Shown in pieces: positions 1-12,444 of a stretch of 64,000 nucleotides of DNA. The notes below the pieces were generated by a model. That model had not been told where the DNA came from and did not search any database. It worked only from the letters and a program-made list of their open reading frames with translations. Location of the stretch: the NCBI GenBank assembly GCA_005784505.1, contig VCAZ01000046.1:1120001-1184000 (forward strand), given 5' to 3'. The translations under genes were made by a program, and so were the position numbers. This DNA comes from Bagarius yarrelli (Eukaryota > Chordata > Actinopteri > Siluriformes > Sisoridae). How positions within the stretch are numbered: position 1 is the stretch's first letter; each line of letters begins with the position of its first letter.

Positions 1-900
1 GGACGCTAATGGCATGAACCGAGGTTTACACAAGCCCTGGTAATTAGGGCATGGTTTGGAGCCACAAACTGGATGTTAGAATCATCTTATGGCAGAAAGT
101 GTATGTGTAATTCAGATGACTTTAGTTTACTGTATTTTAAGTACAGATTATTGCAATTTATACATATGAATATAAAATTAGGGAAATTGTAAATATAGAT
201 GTAATAGGTATAAGATAATGACTATTCAGCACTGATTAAGTATACTTAGTCATATCATATCCAGATGTCATCTCGTACATCCCGACTCACACACCAGTAG
301 GCCACAGCCACCAGTGCTCTCTGCGGCATTCTGTGATGTATGACTATCCTCACAAACATTCTGTCCTCTCTTAAACCTGTTACACTCATAAATAAACATT
401 CTAAGGTGTTCAGGTCTTTAAATGGGAATCGAAATGACATTTTTCACAGATAACACAGTGGAACAGCAACCAAAATATTTTGGTAAAAGTATTTATGTAC
501 TATATAAAAATCTCTTTCTCTTTCTCAGCAATAAAACATTTTTTTACTTCTCTTTTTATTTTAGAGTTTAAATAGGCTTAATTTTGTTTAATGCTACTTT
601 GGTTAATGTACCACTTTTCTAAAATCCATAATAAAATTTAAGGTTATTTAAAAGTACAAATTGGTACAACTAATAAAATGTATAAGTACATATTTATGCT
701 TCAATGTAAAGACTGACTTAGTGCTACTAAGGGCCCCTAACGGCACAACAGAAAATGGTGTATTCTACTATAAAATAAAGTTATTTACTTGTAAAAAAAT
801 AGCGTCACTTTAACGTCATTATTTACATCGGTGACACAAAGCAATTTTAGGCACTTGTAATCCCATGTATGGATCAGAGGGCAGATAACAGTATTATGTT

Positions 901-1092
901 GGGAGTGGTAGCACAGTGGTTAAGGTGTTGGACTGCTAATTGGAAGATCGGGGTTCAATTCAGCACCACCAAGTCACCACTACTATGCCCTGAGCTAGAC
1001 CCTTAACCCCCAATTGCTCAGTTGTATAAATGAAATGAAAGTCACTCTGGATAAGAACATCTGCAGAAGTGCCAAAAATATAAATGCATGCT
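901..1092 (+). repeat. tRNA-derived SINE copy
   Basis: The copy begins with gggagtggtagcacagtgg and continues with a tRNA-like segment ending in a B-box-like GGTTCAATTC near 952. It then has the family body (ccttaacccccaattgctc) and a tail resembling ctctggataagaacatctgc. The same layout recurs at 6821, 11831, 20933, 23767, 32605, 38691 and 55315. The copy is diverged, so it is an old insertion. Confidence 0.8.
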
Positions 1093-3195
1093 GTCCAGTG
1101 ATGACTGGCTTCATGTGTCTTGGAAGAATTATTAGTCAGGCTTAAGATGTATAATAGGAAAAGCCAGCCAAATAAAAAAAATTTTTTTAGGGTGGAAGAT
1201 GAACACATGAAGTATAATTAAACAAAACAAAATACATTTACACAAAGCTTAATCTATTTTAAAATGTAAATGGTTTGGAACAGGGTTAAAATTAGTTTGG
1301 TCTCTTATGACAATTTTGATTAAAATGAAATAAAATTCATCTATTCATCTAAACTCCTGTTATAGAGAGGAGTTTATGAAACAATAAAAGAAAAGTAGTT
1401 TAAGTTTAGTTTTTACATTAATGCTCACTGACAGTTTTTCAATTGTAAAAATATTCTACACCTGAACAAATTTCAATACAGGGCTTTATATGCTTAAACA
1501 CATATATTTATCTACATAAGTGAAAATCGCTCTGGATTTTGTTGTAAAGTAATTTGCTTTTTGCCTGTACATATTTGTTTTATTTTCACATTATTCACAA
1601 AAGAAATGCTAGGAGAGGAATAGTTGTAGACAGGAAACAGACAGCGATAGATAAGCCCCATGATTCTTTAGGGTCAGTTGTTTATATATGTAGTAATGCC
1701 AGTCCAAATTAGCTGGAAAAACAGAGGCAAACAGATCTTTCACATTCCCTTCACATATATGACTGGCTCACATGGCACTATCACCTGTATCACCTTCCTC
1801 TCCTCAATCCAATCAGCTCTACACCAATTCTGAAAATAGCCAGTGGTCTGTGTATCTTCCAATCTTGATGCTCCATTTTCATGCAGAATGATGTGAATAT
1901 TCAATGTGAGCTGCATATAAATGAAGAATGTCTAAGGTGTGAAGACTCCTAAGGGCACCATAAAGGTTAAAGTACCATCCTGTGTCTGCATGACATTAAC
2001 ATTATCATTTGGAATTTTATGTATCAAAAAGGCTGCTGGTTAAAAAGACAGCCAGAAAGTCTTAAGTCTATCTTTACAAAAGTCAGTCCTGAACTCTTTT
2101 CTCTGGCTGCTTTAAGCCTGCTGATTGAATAGATCTAAACTTAACACTTGTATCCTTGATGTGGTCAGCAATGTTATATTAACGTCTACCAATGGGATGG
2201 CTGTAGTAAGAAAATAAATAAATTATGTAAACATCATAGCTATAACCAGAAGTACTATCAACAAACATGTTCAATTAGCTTATAGGTTATTTTAATGACA
2301 CACTTCAGAGATGTCTGGATGTATTTATTGTCTTGTCACTCTGTCATGAAATCAAAGAATCCCCTACAGACTGTGCTTTAAGAGCATGCTGTCTAGTACA
2401 TTGGAAGAGTTTTTTTAGTAAGAAAAGGACACTGTCTGCATTCTGTCAGTTCTTTGAATCAACAGGTGGTCACTTGTTTTGCTTTGCTCTCGCTAGCACG
2501 TGGTACAGTCTATGCTGCATCAATCAACTGGGGTGATAGCTGATCCCCAGTAATGGGAATAACGTCGTTATAAGTAAATCAAAACTAATAAACTAAAGTA
2601 ATAAAACTAATTACTGCCTTTACAACACTGTTACAGTTACTGACAATAAAATGCAGTCGACTAGAATTAAACTCACTGAAGCAGTTTACATCCAAGTAAG
2701 CTCTCTCAGCCGTAGGAACTGGAAAGTTTTTTCTCCAGTCTATGTGGGTTAGGTGGGAAAAATAACTGATGATGGTTGGTGTGTGTGTGTGTTGGGGGTG
2801 GGAGACAATCATATAACTGATGATGACTAGCTTAGGTAGAGGTAGTGCTAGTGCACAGTTGCACACACCAACGGCTCTGTCCCATAAGTACATACTTCCT
2901 GACCGTTATAAAAGTATGTTCTTATAGAATGAATGAAATTTGTGCGTACAACTGGATTCAGAGTGATGGCAAGTCCAACGAGTTCAAAGGTAGCTTTCTG
3001 AAACTGGAAGTATAAACACTTTTTTTCCCTCGTTGAAGTGAAAGGAAAGCAACAGCTGTTAATATGATTAAAATAAACATTAGTGTAGTTATTTTACATT
3101 ATTATTATTACATTATTTAATTTATTTTTATTGCACCCCTTAAATTATTCATCATGGTCCTTATTTTTTTTTTAGCTTAGGACCAAATGTGCTCC

Positions 3196-3766
3196 CAGTG
3201 TTGGCAAGTTTACTTTAGAAATGTAATAAATTACAGTTAGAAAATTATTATTTTGTAATATTATTAAAATATAATAAATAGTGTAACTTTTCAATTAAGT
3301 TAAAAAATAAAGTAACTGATTCTATTTGATTACTTTTTCATATTTTTAAATAAATTGTTTTCAAACATTTTTACCAGGCAGGGTTAACTTTACTCTCAGA
3401 CAGGATGGCGTAGTCTAAAGCTTTTAGCGGCTATGTGGATTAATGTAATTGGCAGACGTGACGTGCAGCGAATTCAAACCAGAGAATTAAGCAAAAACAT
3501 CAGAAAAGCACTGCTTTAATAAACAGCCTTAGCAGAAGACAACGTGCAAATCAAAAACAGTCGAAGAAACAACCAACTGAATTATTCAACAAATAATAAA
3601 TATTTAAGAAATTATTTAAATGTAACCCTCTATGTAATCTTTAACATTTTTATAAGTAACTGTAATTTACTTACACATTTTTCTCAGTAACTGTTACAAA
3701 TGAATGTTACGTTCATTTTCACATAATTCCGTTATGTACATGTAGCTAGTTACTCCTCGAACACTG
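3196..3766. mobile_element. Non-autonomous hAT-like element with 8-bp target duplication
   Basis: The left end reads CAGTGTTGGCAAGT and the right end, reverse-complemented, reads CAGTGTTCGAGGAGT, giving short imperfect terminal inverted repeats. The 8 bases before the left end (TGTGCTCC, 3188-3195) are repeated exactly after the right end (3767-3774). An 8-bp duplication is the hallmark of hAT transposition. The interior is AT-rich (TTACAGTTA and TAACTGTAA motifs near the two ends) with no transposase frame, so this is a MITE-type copy. An inner segment at 3390-3600 differs in texture and may be a separate insertion. Confidence 0.75.
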
Positions 3767-5248
3767 TGTGCTCCTTCTGAAAAAAGGAAGCATCGAGCCC
3801 TTTACTATACACTCTTATTTTGATGCTTCTGTTTAAAAGCTTAAACAACAAATGGCAAATATAACATCTTTTTTTAGGTTTGGCAGTTTTTTAATTTGAG
3901 AGTTTTTCCTAAAGTTTAATTAGAAAATCCTTGTGATTGTCTCTACCAGGCCACAATCGGCCTCATTGGAGATGAAAATTTAAAAGTCTGCTCCATATGA
4001 GAAAATGATTATTAAAAGGCAAAGTCATAACACAGTTAACTTCGAAGACATCTCAGTATGGATGAAATGTAGATTTAAATCTAGAAGGGTTAGGTAACGT
4101 GAGACCTAAGGGTACTAAAGTTTTTCTGAGTGGAGTGCAGGAAGGGCTCGTGTGCTTATATAATCCAGTTAAAATGTGCCCTAGTCACATGGATCATTCA
4201 GCTGTGGACAGTAAGAGATATCCCACTGCTGCTTGAGTTGTGTTGGCAGCCATTCAGACACACACATACACACAAAACCTACACACATGGAGTCATTAAA
4301 GAGTGAATTGTGGTTTGTCAGAATTTTGGCACGGTGCCTCGTGTGTTTCTAAAAAGACAGTCTTGCACAATTCACATGTAACTGATAGAAATCTTCATTC
4401 GAAAACTCTACCAAACACACACACTCCGGCTCTGTTGGTTTTTTTTTTTTTCATATCTCTCTTACTGGTACAGGAAAAGAAATTAATGTGGGCGAGCAGA
4501 GGTAAAAACACCCTGCCACTTTAAGTCTCAGTGCAAGCTTCTTGAAAGTCTGTTAACTTTCATTTCAAGTGAGACAGAATAACCTTTCACACACATTGCC
4601 ATACACACTTAAACACAGTCATTACTGCCACTGGCTGCCCAGTAATGTCACATGTACTTTTCCAGTTAAATACTTGCAAAAGACATGGATGATACGCTAT
4701 AAACACATTCCATTTGCATCCAGATCATAAACAGAAGCAAAGACTGATCCCCGAAAAAGTGCTGAGTGAATCATCGAAGACTGCATAGTGAAAGGGAAAT
4801 AACCTGTCTATCCGATCCTTAAACACCAGCTTAACATTTAGCTGTGGTTAGCCATTTTACTGCTTCAGACTGTATTAGTAATTTATACAAACAAATACTG
4901 AATACTCAATTTCTAACCTTTGCACGTACAAATGTAACTTTAGTAAAAAGTAAAAAAAAACAAAAACCACTGAACAGACCGGCTCTCTTATCTTGCTTTG
5001 TCTGTCTGTCTTTATGTGTTGTAGAAGCTACAGTATGTAATGTAAGCTCTATTTGCTTGTATTGCTGTGCTAAACTATTCGGGTGTGACTTTTTAACCAT
5101 GTCAATAAGACACCACAAAGATTAGATTAGTTTATATAATTATAAATTACATTATAAAAAAGTACAAATCTGTCTTTCTGACTCTCTTTCACTGTCTTTC
5201 TCTCTGTCGCTCTAAAACACACACACATACAAACACACACAGAAACTA

Positions 5249-5335
5249 AAGCTGCACGATATTGAAAAAAAACTGAAACTGTGACATTTTGTTTTTCTGC
5301 AATATATATTGCAATATAAAAACAATTTTACCAGA
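5249..5335. repeat. Fragment of a GCTGCACGATATTG repeat
   Basis: The stretch starts with agctgcacgatattgaaaa and contains tgcaatatatattgcaatat. The GCTGCACRATATT terminus is also seen at both ends of the element at 56927-57147, so this is probably one end of a related hAT-type MITE. The partner terminus was not found. Confidence 0.45.
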
Positions 5336-5723
5336 TGAAATGAACAGCTCTATTTGAAAGGAATTTATTATTTAACAATGATTGGGTTGTTTGAAGGGAG
5401 TGACATCTGTGTAAAATATAAAACACAAATTATAATTAGAGATAAATACAATAGAACAAAGATGCAAATGAAATAATCAGTGCTTTATGATTTTGTAGAT
5501 ATTCAGATAAAGAAATTAAATAATTAAACGTAAAATCACACTGTATCGTCTTCATCTTTGTAAATGCTACAAAAGTGATTGTTTCTTACGCTTGAATGCT
5601 TTGAATTTGCTCAAAATGTTCACACAGAAACCTTAAAACAATGTGCAAATGATAAACTTTCACTCGATTATTGAACTTTGCAATCAATCCACAAATCACA
5701 TGCGTCCTGAACTGTCAAATATA

Positions 5724-5965
5724 ATTAAATCAATTCAATCCAGTTTTAGTTGTATAGCGCGTTTAACAATAGACACTGCCTCAAAGCAGCTTTACACAGA
5801 ATGTAGTATCAGTGAAACGTCTAGGTTTGTCCCTAATGAGCAAGCCGGAGGCAACTGTGCCAAGAAACAACTCTCTAAGATGAAGTAGGAAGAAACCTTG
5901 AGAGGAACCAGACTCAATAGGGAACCCATCCTTATCTGGGTGACACCACATGTTATTGTTAATTA
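5724..5965 (+). repeat. Dispersed fish repeat (TCAAAGCAGCTTTACA type)
   Basis: The segment contains caattcaatccagttttagt, then cctcaaagcagctttacaca and aaaccttgagaggaaccaga. These phrases recur widely in teleost genomes as an interspersed repeat. A shorter relative sits at about 47697-47772, inside tbc1d2b intron 11 (tttcaaagcagctttacaga). The family is not assigned. An 81-codon open frame here is a by-product of the repeat. Confidence 0.6.
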
Positions 5966-6820
5966 CAGCATATTGTAATGATCAAATGTAACGTAAATTG
6001 TACCCTTGTGTCAGTGGAGCAGAGTGAGTTGCAGTCCATCCTCAAACGTCCATGAAATTGAGGAAAGGGGCAGGAACCTGGTCACTGGTCCCTCAGGATC
6101 CTTGCAAGGTTGGCATTTTCTCCTTTAAGGTCTACCAGTAATACGGGATAGGTATAAAAAGGAAAAGGTGGAGAGAAATTAGTGTAGCTGCTGTTCATTG
6201 TATTAACAGGCACTCAATACTGCACTATTGTAAAAGATGCTTTTCTACTTCTGTGGAATCCTTTAAATTTAAAGAACTTTTCCACCCTTACCTTGGACAA
6301 AAACATCAGTTCGGCCCACAGTTAAAGCAAAGACTACATATAGCCTGATTTAGAACGACTACAGTATATCCATCATTAAACTTTAATGAAAAAGGCAATG
6401 ACTGTCGATTTGTCCTTTATTTGCCAAAAAACAATATTGTGTTGGACTCTGAGTGTAATATCTTCCACTAGTCACTTATTTCAGAAGCCACGTCTGGGAA
6501 AGGCAAGAAAACCAAACCGCCTGAAGAGTTTAGTCCTAATCTCATATATGCCTGCTAAACCACAATCTTTCCAGTTTGCCACTTACACTGATCGTATACT
6601 TGAACAATTGGTATTTTTCCAGTTTACACTGTTAACTTGGATGTACTGAAATAATAATAATCATTTTGCACTGATATGTACAGTATGTTATTCAATACAT
6701 GTCTGCCAAATGCTGTAAATGTAATTGTAAAAACATGCTGGTCTAATGGTTTTTTGTTTGTTTAAACTTTTATTTTTGTTCACTTGTGTCTTGTATAGTA
6801 ATTCAATATCATGTGGTAGT

Positions 6821-6998
6821 GGGGTGGGAGCACAATGGTTGAGGTGTTGGACTTCGAATTGGAAGAGGCACCACCTAGTTATCACTGTTGGGCCCCTGAG
6901 CAAGGTCCTTAGCCCCAATTGCTTAGTTGTATAAATGAGATAACTGTAAGTCACTCTTAATAAGTCGCATCTGCCAAATGGCAGAAATATAAATGTAA
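6821..6998 (+). repeat. tRNA-derived SINE copy, B-box region deleted
   Basis: The copy starts ggggtgggagcacaatggtt and includes gttggacttcgaattggaag. It then jumps directly to gcaccacctagtt, so the GGTTCRA B-box segment present in sister copies is missing. The body (ggcccctgagcaaggtcctt) and tail (catctgccaaatggcagaaa) are retained. Loss of the B box makes it transcriptionally dead. Confidence 0.75.
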
Positions 6999-8369
6999 TC
7001 AATTAAACAATGGCAGTGAATGTGTGTCTCTGTTTGCACTTGTTTTAGATTTGGCTAGACAAATTACCGTAGTGTGACATACTGAATATTTAGGAGCAGC
7101 ATCTATGGACTCTTTATACACTCACATACACAAGGTCAGCTCCTGGACATGTCCTGGACAACTGTAATGTCTATGTCAAAAGAACAGGTGAAACGTCTGA
7201 AGTGTGCAATCGAATAAAGAGGGGAAGGACAGCACAGGCTTACGCTTTAACTCAGTCCCCATTAGGCTCTGAATTTTATAGCCTGTCTGAAGGCACCATT
7301 TCTATCTCTGACTCAGAGCTGACCAAATGATCAGCACCACTGTGCTAAGTGTAAGTGTGTGCATGTGTGTCTAAGCCGTGGTTTAAGAAAAGACACATTA
7401 AAGGTGAAAGCACCAAAACACAAAGACAAATTAAGGTGATTCAAATTCTGAATTGTTGGGATTATTAAGAGAAAAGTATGTAATAGAGTGATATGCTGAA
7501 CTAAAAAGGAGCTTAAGACTACATCGGGGCCGTGGCAGAGTGGGGGTGGTTAAAAACGGAAGTTGTTATAGAGGCTTGAGTACGTACCCTAATGTCAATC
7601 TAAGTTAAAGGAATCAAACCTGTATGTTTTGCACCAGATTCACTGATTTATCTATTTTTGCCTGTATACCTTTCCAATGAAATGAGGAATATTATAAATA
7701 AGATTAAAAATGGAAAACAGATACATCAAGCAAAAATATTAAAATGAAAAGAAATGCTATAGGTTTGGTGCTTTGTATTCTCTATATAACTAAACAAGCT
7801 TAGAATGCCAAACAGTGTCGGTGTGTTTTCTTCACGTTAAATGCAGTGTGATGCCAATGCCACTGTCAAGTGCACTGACAGACACAGATAAACACGAATC
7901 GATAAACATCTGAGATACGGGCTACAGTAGCTTGCTGTAGATTAGCAAGGATTAAACAGTTAGCGTATAACTACCATTATTGTCATTATAAGACGGCAAT
8001 TTAATTTTGTTATTTAAGTAGACTTGGATTAAACATTTACGGGATACTTCCTGTATTTTGTTCTAGATAAAGAACGGTATTCCCAATTTTTAATAATATA
8101 GAAAAAGAATAGTAATTCACGACACTATAGGTTAGTCTGCTAATGGGTCTGTTACATTAACACCTTACATATTTCAGAATTTCTTTGGTGTATAATTGGA
8201 TAATCAATTGAATGTAGAAAAATGTGGTCCTTATTTCCAGTAAGGAAAGGAGAGACACGATGGCTCTGTCTCTCTCTCTTCCAGTGTTATTTATGACAAA
8301 ACAGCTGGACTATGCCTTCAGGCCCTGTAACCTCACCTGGTCCTCATCCAAAGAACAGAGAGAGGAGAT

Positions 8370-8402
<33 letters not shown>

Positions 8403-8989
8403 TGTGTTTTTACATTTGTGTGTGATTCACCGGTCAATTCTGTCGTCCTAGACAAGGTGTTCTAAACTGCTCTATTCTGGACAAAGCACTGGACCTTAAG
8501 TGCATAAGAGGATTACTGCATAGCACTAAAATGCATGTGAGGCATTACTAACAACATTTACATGAGGTATTTAATATAAGAAAATTAATTAGATAGAGCT
8601 ATCAGTAAAAATTGTCTGTCAATTCCAGATAGAATATTTCCAGTGTGTGTGTGTGTGTGTGTGTGTGGGTGAGATATAGAGGAGAGAAGAAGAGAGAGAA
8701 GAGAGAGAAAGATACTTGACCTTAACCATTTATTTCGAGTTCCTTTATACATGATAAACAGTTTACTACTAAATAAAAAATCATTAAAGCATTATAAATT
8801 AAGTTAAAAAGTCATTACTTGTAAAAAAAAAAAACACAAGAGAGGAGCGGAGAGAGAGAGAAAGATTGGGGGTGCAATGGTATATGCGTAGTAGTATGTT
8901 TTGTTTGTAAACATAACAGATGTGTTGAGAATAGTTCAGCAAGATGATATATTGTCTTTATATATATATAATATATATATATATATATA
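8370..8989. repeat. Simple-repeat cluster: (GA)n, (TG)n, (AT)n
   Basis: Three microsatellites occur within about 620 bases: a GA tract at about 8370-8396, a TG tract at about 8643-8667 and an AT tract at about 8959-8989. Further GA-rich runs lie near 8678-8711 and 8841-8862. They lie a few hundred bases upstream of the ciart E-box cluster. No function can be read from them; they would be length-polymorphic. Confidence 0.85.
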
Positions 8990-9253
8990 AAGACAGCTGT
9001 GTGTGTTTTGTTCATTGATATGGTAAAGTGTCATTTGGTTCTAACTGGTTCTAATAAACTCTGTAAGAAGCCATTTTCTGCAGTAAACCGGTGGATGACA
9101 GTAGGTGGTAGGCTGTGTGTACTATGCAGCAGATTGCATTCACTCGCCGATCCTGGCGCCTGTGTGATGTTTTGGGAGAAGTGTGGGGTGATCTGGTTTG
9201 GGGCGGTCCACCCCAACACACTGCAGTGTTTACGCTCTGACTGCGTAATGCGT

Positions 9254-9840
9254 CACGTGTTTAACCCAATACAAAAAAAGCCACGCACTGCGGTACGTCA
9301 CGTTTCTTCCTGTTTCATTCATTCCTTCACTGCGAAAAACATTAACGATCATTCGTTGCGTTTACGAGCTGCACAGCACGTGTAGGTAACGGCAGGTGGA
9401 AATGGAGGGCGTGGACATAAAACACCACGTGTGATATCTGAAAATATATGCGGTCAGTTTGTAATAGGTCTATTTAGACTATAAAAATAAAACACCCTAC
9501 ATCAGAATCTAATTTCTGTATTCCAGGGCACGATGGACGCTTTTATTTGCTACCACTTACAGCATTAATAATTCTGTTATAGGTGTCGTTTTATAAATAG
9601 ATTATTCTGTGAATATAACGAGCGGATAGCTGCTCTCTTTTGTGTGTGTGTGTGTGTGTCTCTCTCTCTCTTAGGGGCCATTCGCATCAGCCTCAGTGAT
9701 TTAATAAAGCGTGAATAAGTTCGCCACTGGGAGGAAAAACAGAGCCACCGAGCTGACAGTCCGTGTGGCTGCTGCTGGAGTGAAACTGATCCGCGTGTCC
9801 ACGTGCGTTCCGCATTTCCATCTTATTTGCATATATAAGC
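9254..9840 (+). promoter_or_regulatory. ciart: ciart promoter with E-box cluster and TATA-like box
   Basis: Four perfect palindromic E-boxes (CACGTG) lie at 9254-9259, 9377-9382, 9426-9431 and 9800-9805. An E'-box-like CACGTT lies at 9299-9304, overlapping a CRE-like TACGTCA. The last E-box is followed by an octamer ATTTGCAT (9825-9832) that runs into TATATAAG (9832-9839), which would place transcription start near 9865. The DNA here is GC- and CpG-richer than its surroundings. CLOCK:BMAL1 activates mammalian Ciart through E-boxes, so the cluster fits a clock-driven promoter. The start site itself is inferred. Confidence 0.7.
9640..9671. repeat. (TG)n(TC)n microsatellite in ciart promoter
   Basis: A TG tract at about 9641-9659 runs directly into a TC tract at 9660-9671. 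It lies between the third and fourth E-boxes of the ciart promoter, so length variation would change their spacing. Confidence 0.85.
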
Positions 9841-9864
9841 ACTGCTAGCCTATCGCAAACGGCC

Positions 9865-10102
9865 GCATCTATAAACCAGCCGTATTGGTTAGCTCGGGCT
9901 GTGTAGACGCCAATAGGAGAGACCGATGTGTTTGTGCCCGCCCTCTTAGACACGTTGCCTGGGGAGCTGTAACACGGGCCTCTCAGTCGCAGCTCCGCAT
10001 CACGGAAAAGCACGAAGCTGAGCGACGCGCTGCCGACCGAGTCCGGGACGTACCTTCTGAAACAAAGGAAAGCGCACCAATCCCTTATATCCTGAAAAAA
10101 AG
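9865..10102 (+). other. ciart: Probable ciart 5' untranslated exon 1
   Basis: The TATA-like box at 9832-9839 predicts transcription start near 9865. The GC-rich stretch that follows ends at a plausible donor (AAAAAAG|GTACGA, intron beginning at 10103). The next clear exon, at 12438, contains the start codon close to its acceptor, which implies at least one upstream non-coding exon. Both edges are inferred and would need transcript evidence. A 150-codon open frame on the opposite strand (9693-10145) is not credited; it follows the GC-rich composition. Confidence 0.4.
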
Positions 10103-12437
10103 GTACGACCGTGTTCGTTACTACAAAACAAAACTGGCAGGACATTTGTGGTTACTTTGTAAAGCGAATATTTATTAGTTGATAAATGCGCACAGTGCTT
10201 TATGGAAGGAGATGGAAAGAGAGTTCGGAGGAGTTGCCTACAGCTATGCAGTGAATTTGGCGTTGATTATTGTTCAGTCTTTTCTCCTTGAGTGTGTACT
10301 GATGTGTGTTACTATCTTACATGCTCCAATCTGATCAATATGTAGACTAAAAACATGGCCTACATAATTAAAGATCGATCAGTGAGCATGTAACATTTAT
10401 TATGTGGTTACAACAAAATGCGGGACTGTAGATCGAAATGCTGAACGTATATTGCAAACATTGTTACATAATTTGGGATTTACTCATAACCTCAATTAAC
10501 GTTAGGTTTAATGTCTAGGCAGTTATTTACTTGGGTTTAGACTGCGTTAAGGTGTTGTCTTCAGAGCCCCACCCTTATTAATCCTACAGGTAATAAAGAG
10601 CTTGCTGATGGATAACGTTGCGGTTTTGATTTAATTTAATATATAATTTTTCATTCACCCTAGGATTATTTTAGACTGCCGTGTCCATGGTTTACTTAAT
10701 AGTCTGTGAAACTAGTGCACCTTTGTGACCCAGGCTACTATTTAATTCCCCCAGCATGCGGTTCTGAATGTAATCCGAGTTTTATAATCCGCACTTTTTT
10801 CAGGGTGTCTGTGATGCTATCAGACTGTGCAGAGATGTTGATCTGATGGTTTTAAAAGGATTCGTTTCTTCTGTTTATTGATTGCCGAGGCTGGGTTTTG
10901 TATCACTTTATCGGCTGTTCTCAGTTCAGTGCTTCACTTTAATGCTTTGAAACGTTTGGAAACTTAAACTTTACAAGATTAGATAAAAAGGTGCCATTAG
11001 TTATCTATCACTCTTCTAGAAGCGCGTTTTTACCGCCGTGTTTCTGACCCTGGGTTACATAATGTGCACATTATTATTCCAGTGCACATGTTCACATATC
11101 CAATCAGCTGTATATCTATAAAATATTAAAGGTTAAACATATCCAGTAGAGTAGAGTTGCATATGTCTGAATTCTAATACTATAGATATAGAAGTTGGTT
11201 AAAGTGATGCGCGTGTTTTCTAGGTTATGATATCTGTCCAAATATAATACACAAATAACCTAAAACTAGGTTTTCTACAGGCTCTAATTAATTCACCGCA
11301 GAATATAAATCAATGTTTTTTTTATTTTTAAGTTCCTATTAATTATGCATCTTTTAATAAAATAATAATAAAAAACACCTGCTCGAATGAACCGACTGCC
11401 TGCTGACAGCACATAACTCTTTCCCTTCTCTGTTGCGTTTGCGATCTAATTGATAAGCGGTCTCATAGTATAAACCTTATCTGAAATACAATAGAAACGC
11501 AGAAATGGAACCACAATCAAATTTTATATTCAGTGTTGTTCTTATTACAGAAAAGCTTCTTTAGAGGGAAAAAAAGTCTGTCTTGATTTCTTTTCTCTGG
11601 TTTTAAAAAACTTGCTATTTTGCTCATCAGCTTCTAATGCTCTGGCCAGTAGGATGCCTTTACCCATCAGAGTATGGCCCTCATCAAAAAACTGTCGTTT
11701 CCGTCTTATGGTGACTGTTGTGGTTGCTTCTGGTCTAGTCTTATTAAACGATCAGTTGATACTGTAGGTGCATGTTTTCAGCCACCTGGTTAGTATTAAA
11801 GGTTTTTTGAAGAGCAGAAAATATGTTTTTGGGAAGTGGTAGCACAGTGGTTAAGGTGTTGGACTGCTAATTGGAAGATTGTGGTTCCATTCCCAGCACC
11901 ACCAAGCAAGGCCCTTAACGCCCAATTATTCTGCTGTATAAAGCAGTTTAATGTAAGTCACCCTGGATAAAGGCGTCTGCCAAATATCTTAAATATATAT
12001 AATATATATAGGAATTATTTACACCGTTCATGTACATTTAACCTGGATCTTATTTAATCAGTACAATATTAGTACTTATGGTATTAAGGGTATTAATTAG
12101 CAGGTAAAAGTGGTCATGGAGAGCATGTTACCTTTTTGAACTTTTATAATATAATAATAAAGTCATCCAGTCGACTGTTTAAATGAAGCTGTTTATTTGC
12201 TGTATAGGCCCTGGATGATTGCGTCACACTTTTGGCACCTTACACACCTTCTTCCTGGCATCTTTTCCTAAGAATGCTTTTTTTTAAATATTGGTTTATG
12301 GTAGTGTACTTTTATTTTAAACAAAAAGAAAGAAGGATAATAGTGAAAAACACAAGAAATTGTAAACCTGTTAATGCCCAAATAGACAGATTTTGTATTC
12401 GACTCACTCACAGTCTGCCTCTTTTTTTCTTTTACAG
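10103..12437 (+). other. ciart: Probable ciart intron 1
   Basis: AT-rich DNA without coding signal lies between the inferred non-coding exon 1 and the start-codon exon. It contains a SINE at 11831-11998 and otherwise no recognisable feature. The acceptor at 12437 follows a strong pyrimidine tract (ctttttttcttttacag). Confidence 0.5.
11831..11998 (+). repeat. tRNA-derived SINE copy in ciart intron 1
   Basis: The copy starts gggaagtggtagcacagtgg and includes a B-box-like GGTTCCATTCC. It has a short deletion in the body (accaagcaaggcccttaac) and ends with ggataaaggcgtctgccaaa and an AT-rich tail. Confidence 0.8.
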
Positions 12438-12444
12438 GCCAGTA

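Larger units (their letters stand above)
1..9200. other. Intergenic, repeat-bearing DNA upstream of ciart
   Basis: No exon chain or recognisable protein domain was found on either strand. The open frames here are short (mostly under 105 codons) and resemble nothing I recognise. The stretch is AT-rich and holds a SINE near 901, a hAT-like element at 3196-3766, a fish dispersed repeat near 5724, a second SINE near 6821, and a run of simple repeats at 8370-8989. Distal regulatory elements of ciart could lie here, but none can be named from sequence alone. Confidence 0.6.

Noticed and set aside
901..970. A real tRNA gene at the SINE head
   Set aside because: A- and B-box-like words are present, but the stems of a cloverleaf are not maintained and the unit continues into the SINE body.
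9693..10145. 150-codon open frame on the - strand over the ciart promoter and exon 1
   Set aside because: It lies in the CpG-rich promoter, has no recognisable domain, and a shorter overlapping frame exists on the other strand. Composition explains the lack of stops.
12232..12444. Extension of the ciart first coding exon upstream of the acceptor
   Set aside because: The frame is open, but a strong pyrimidine tract and AG at 12436-12437 mark an intron end. The upstream residues are low-complexity and unlike CIART.
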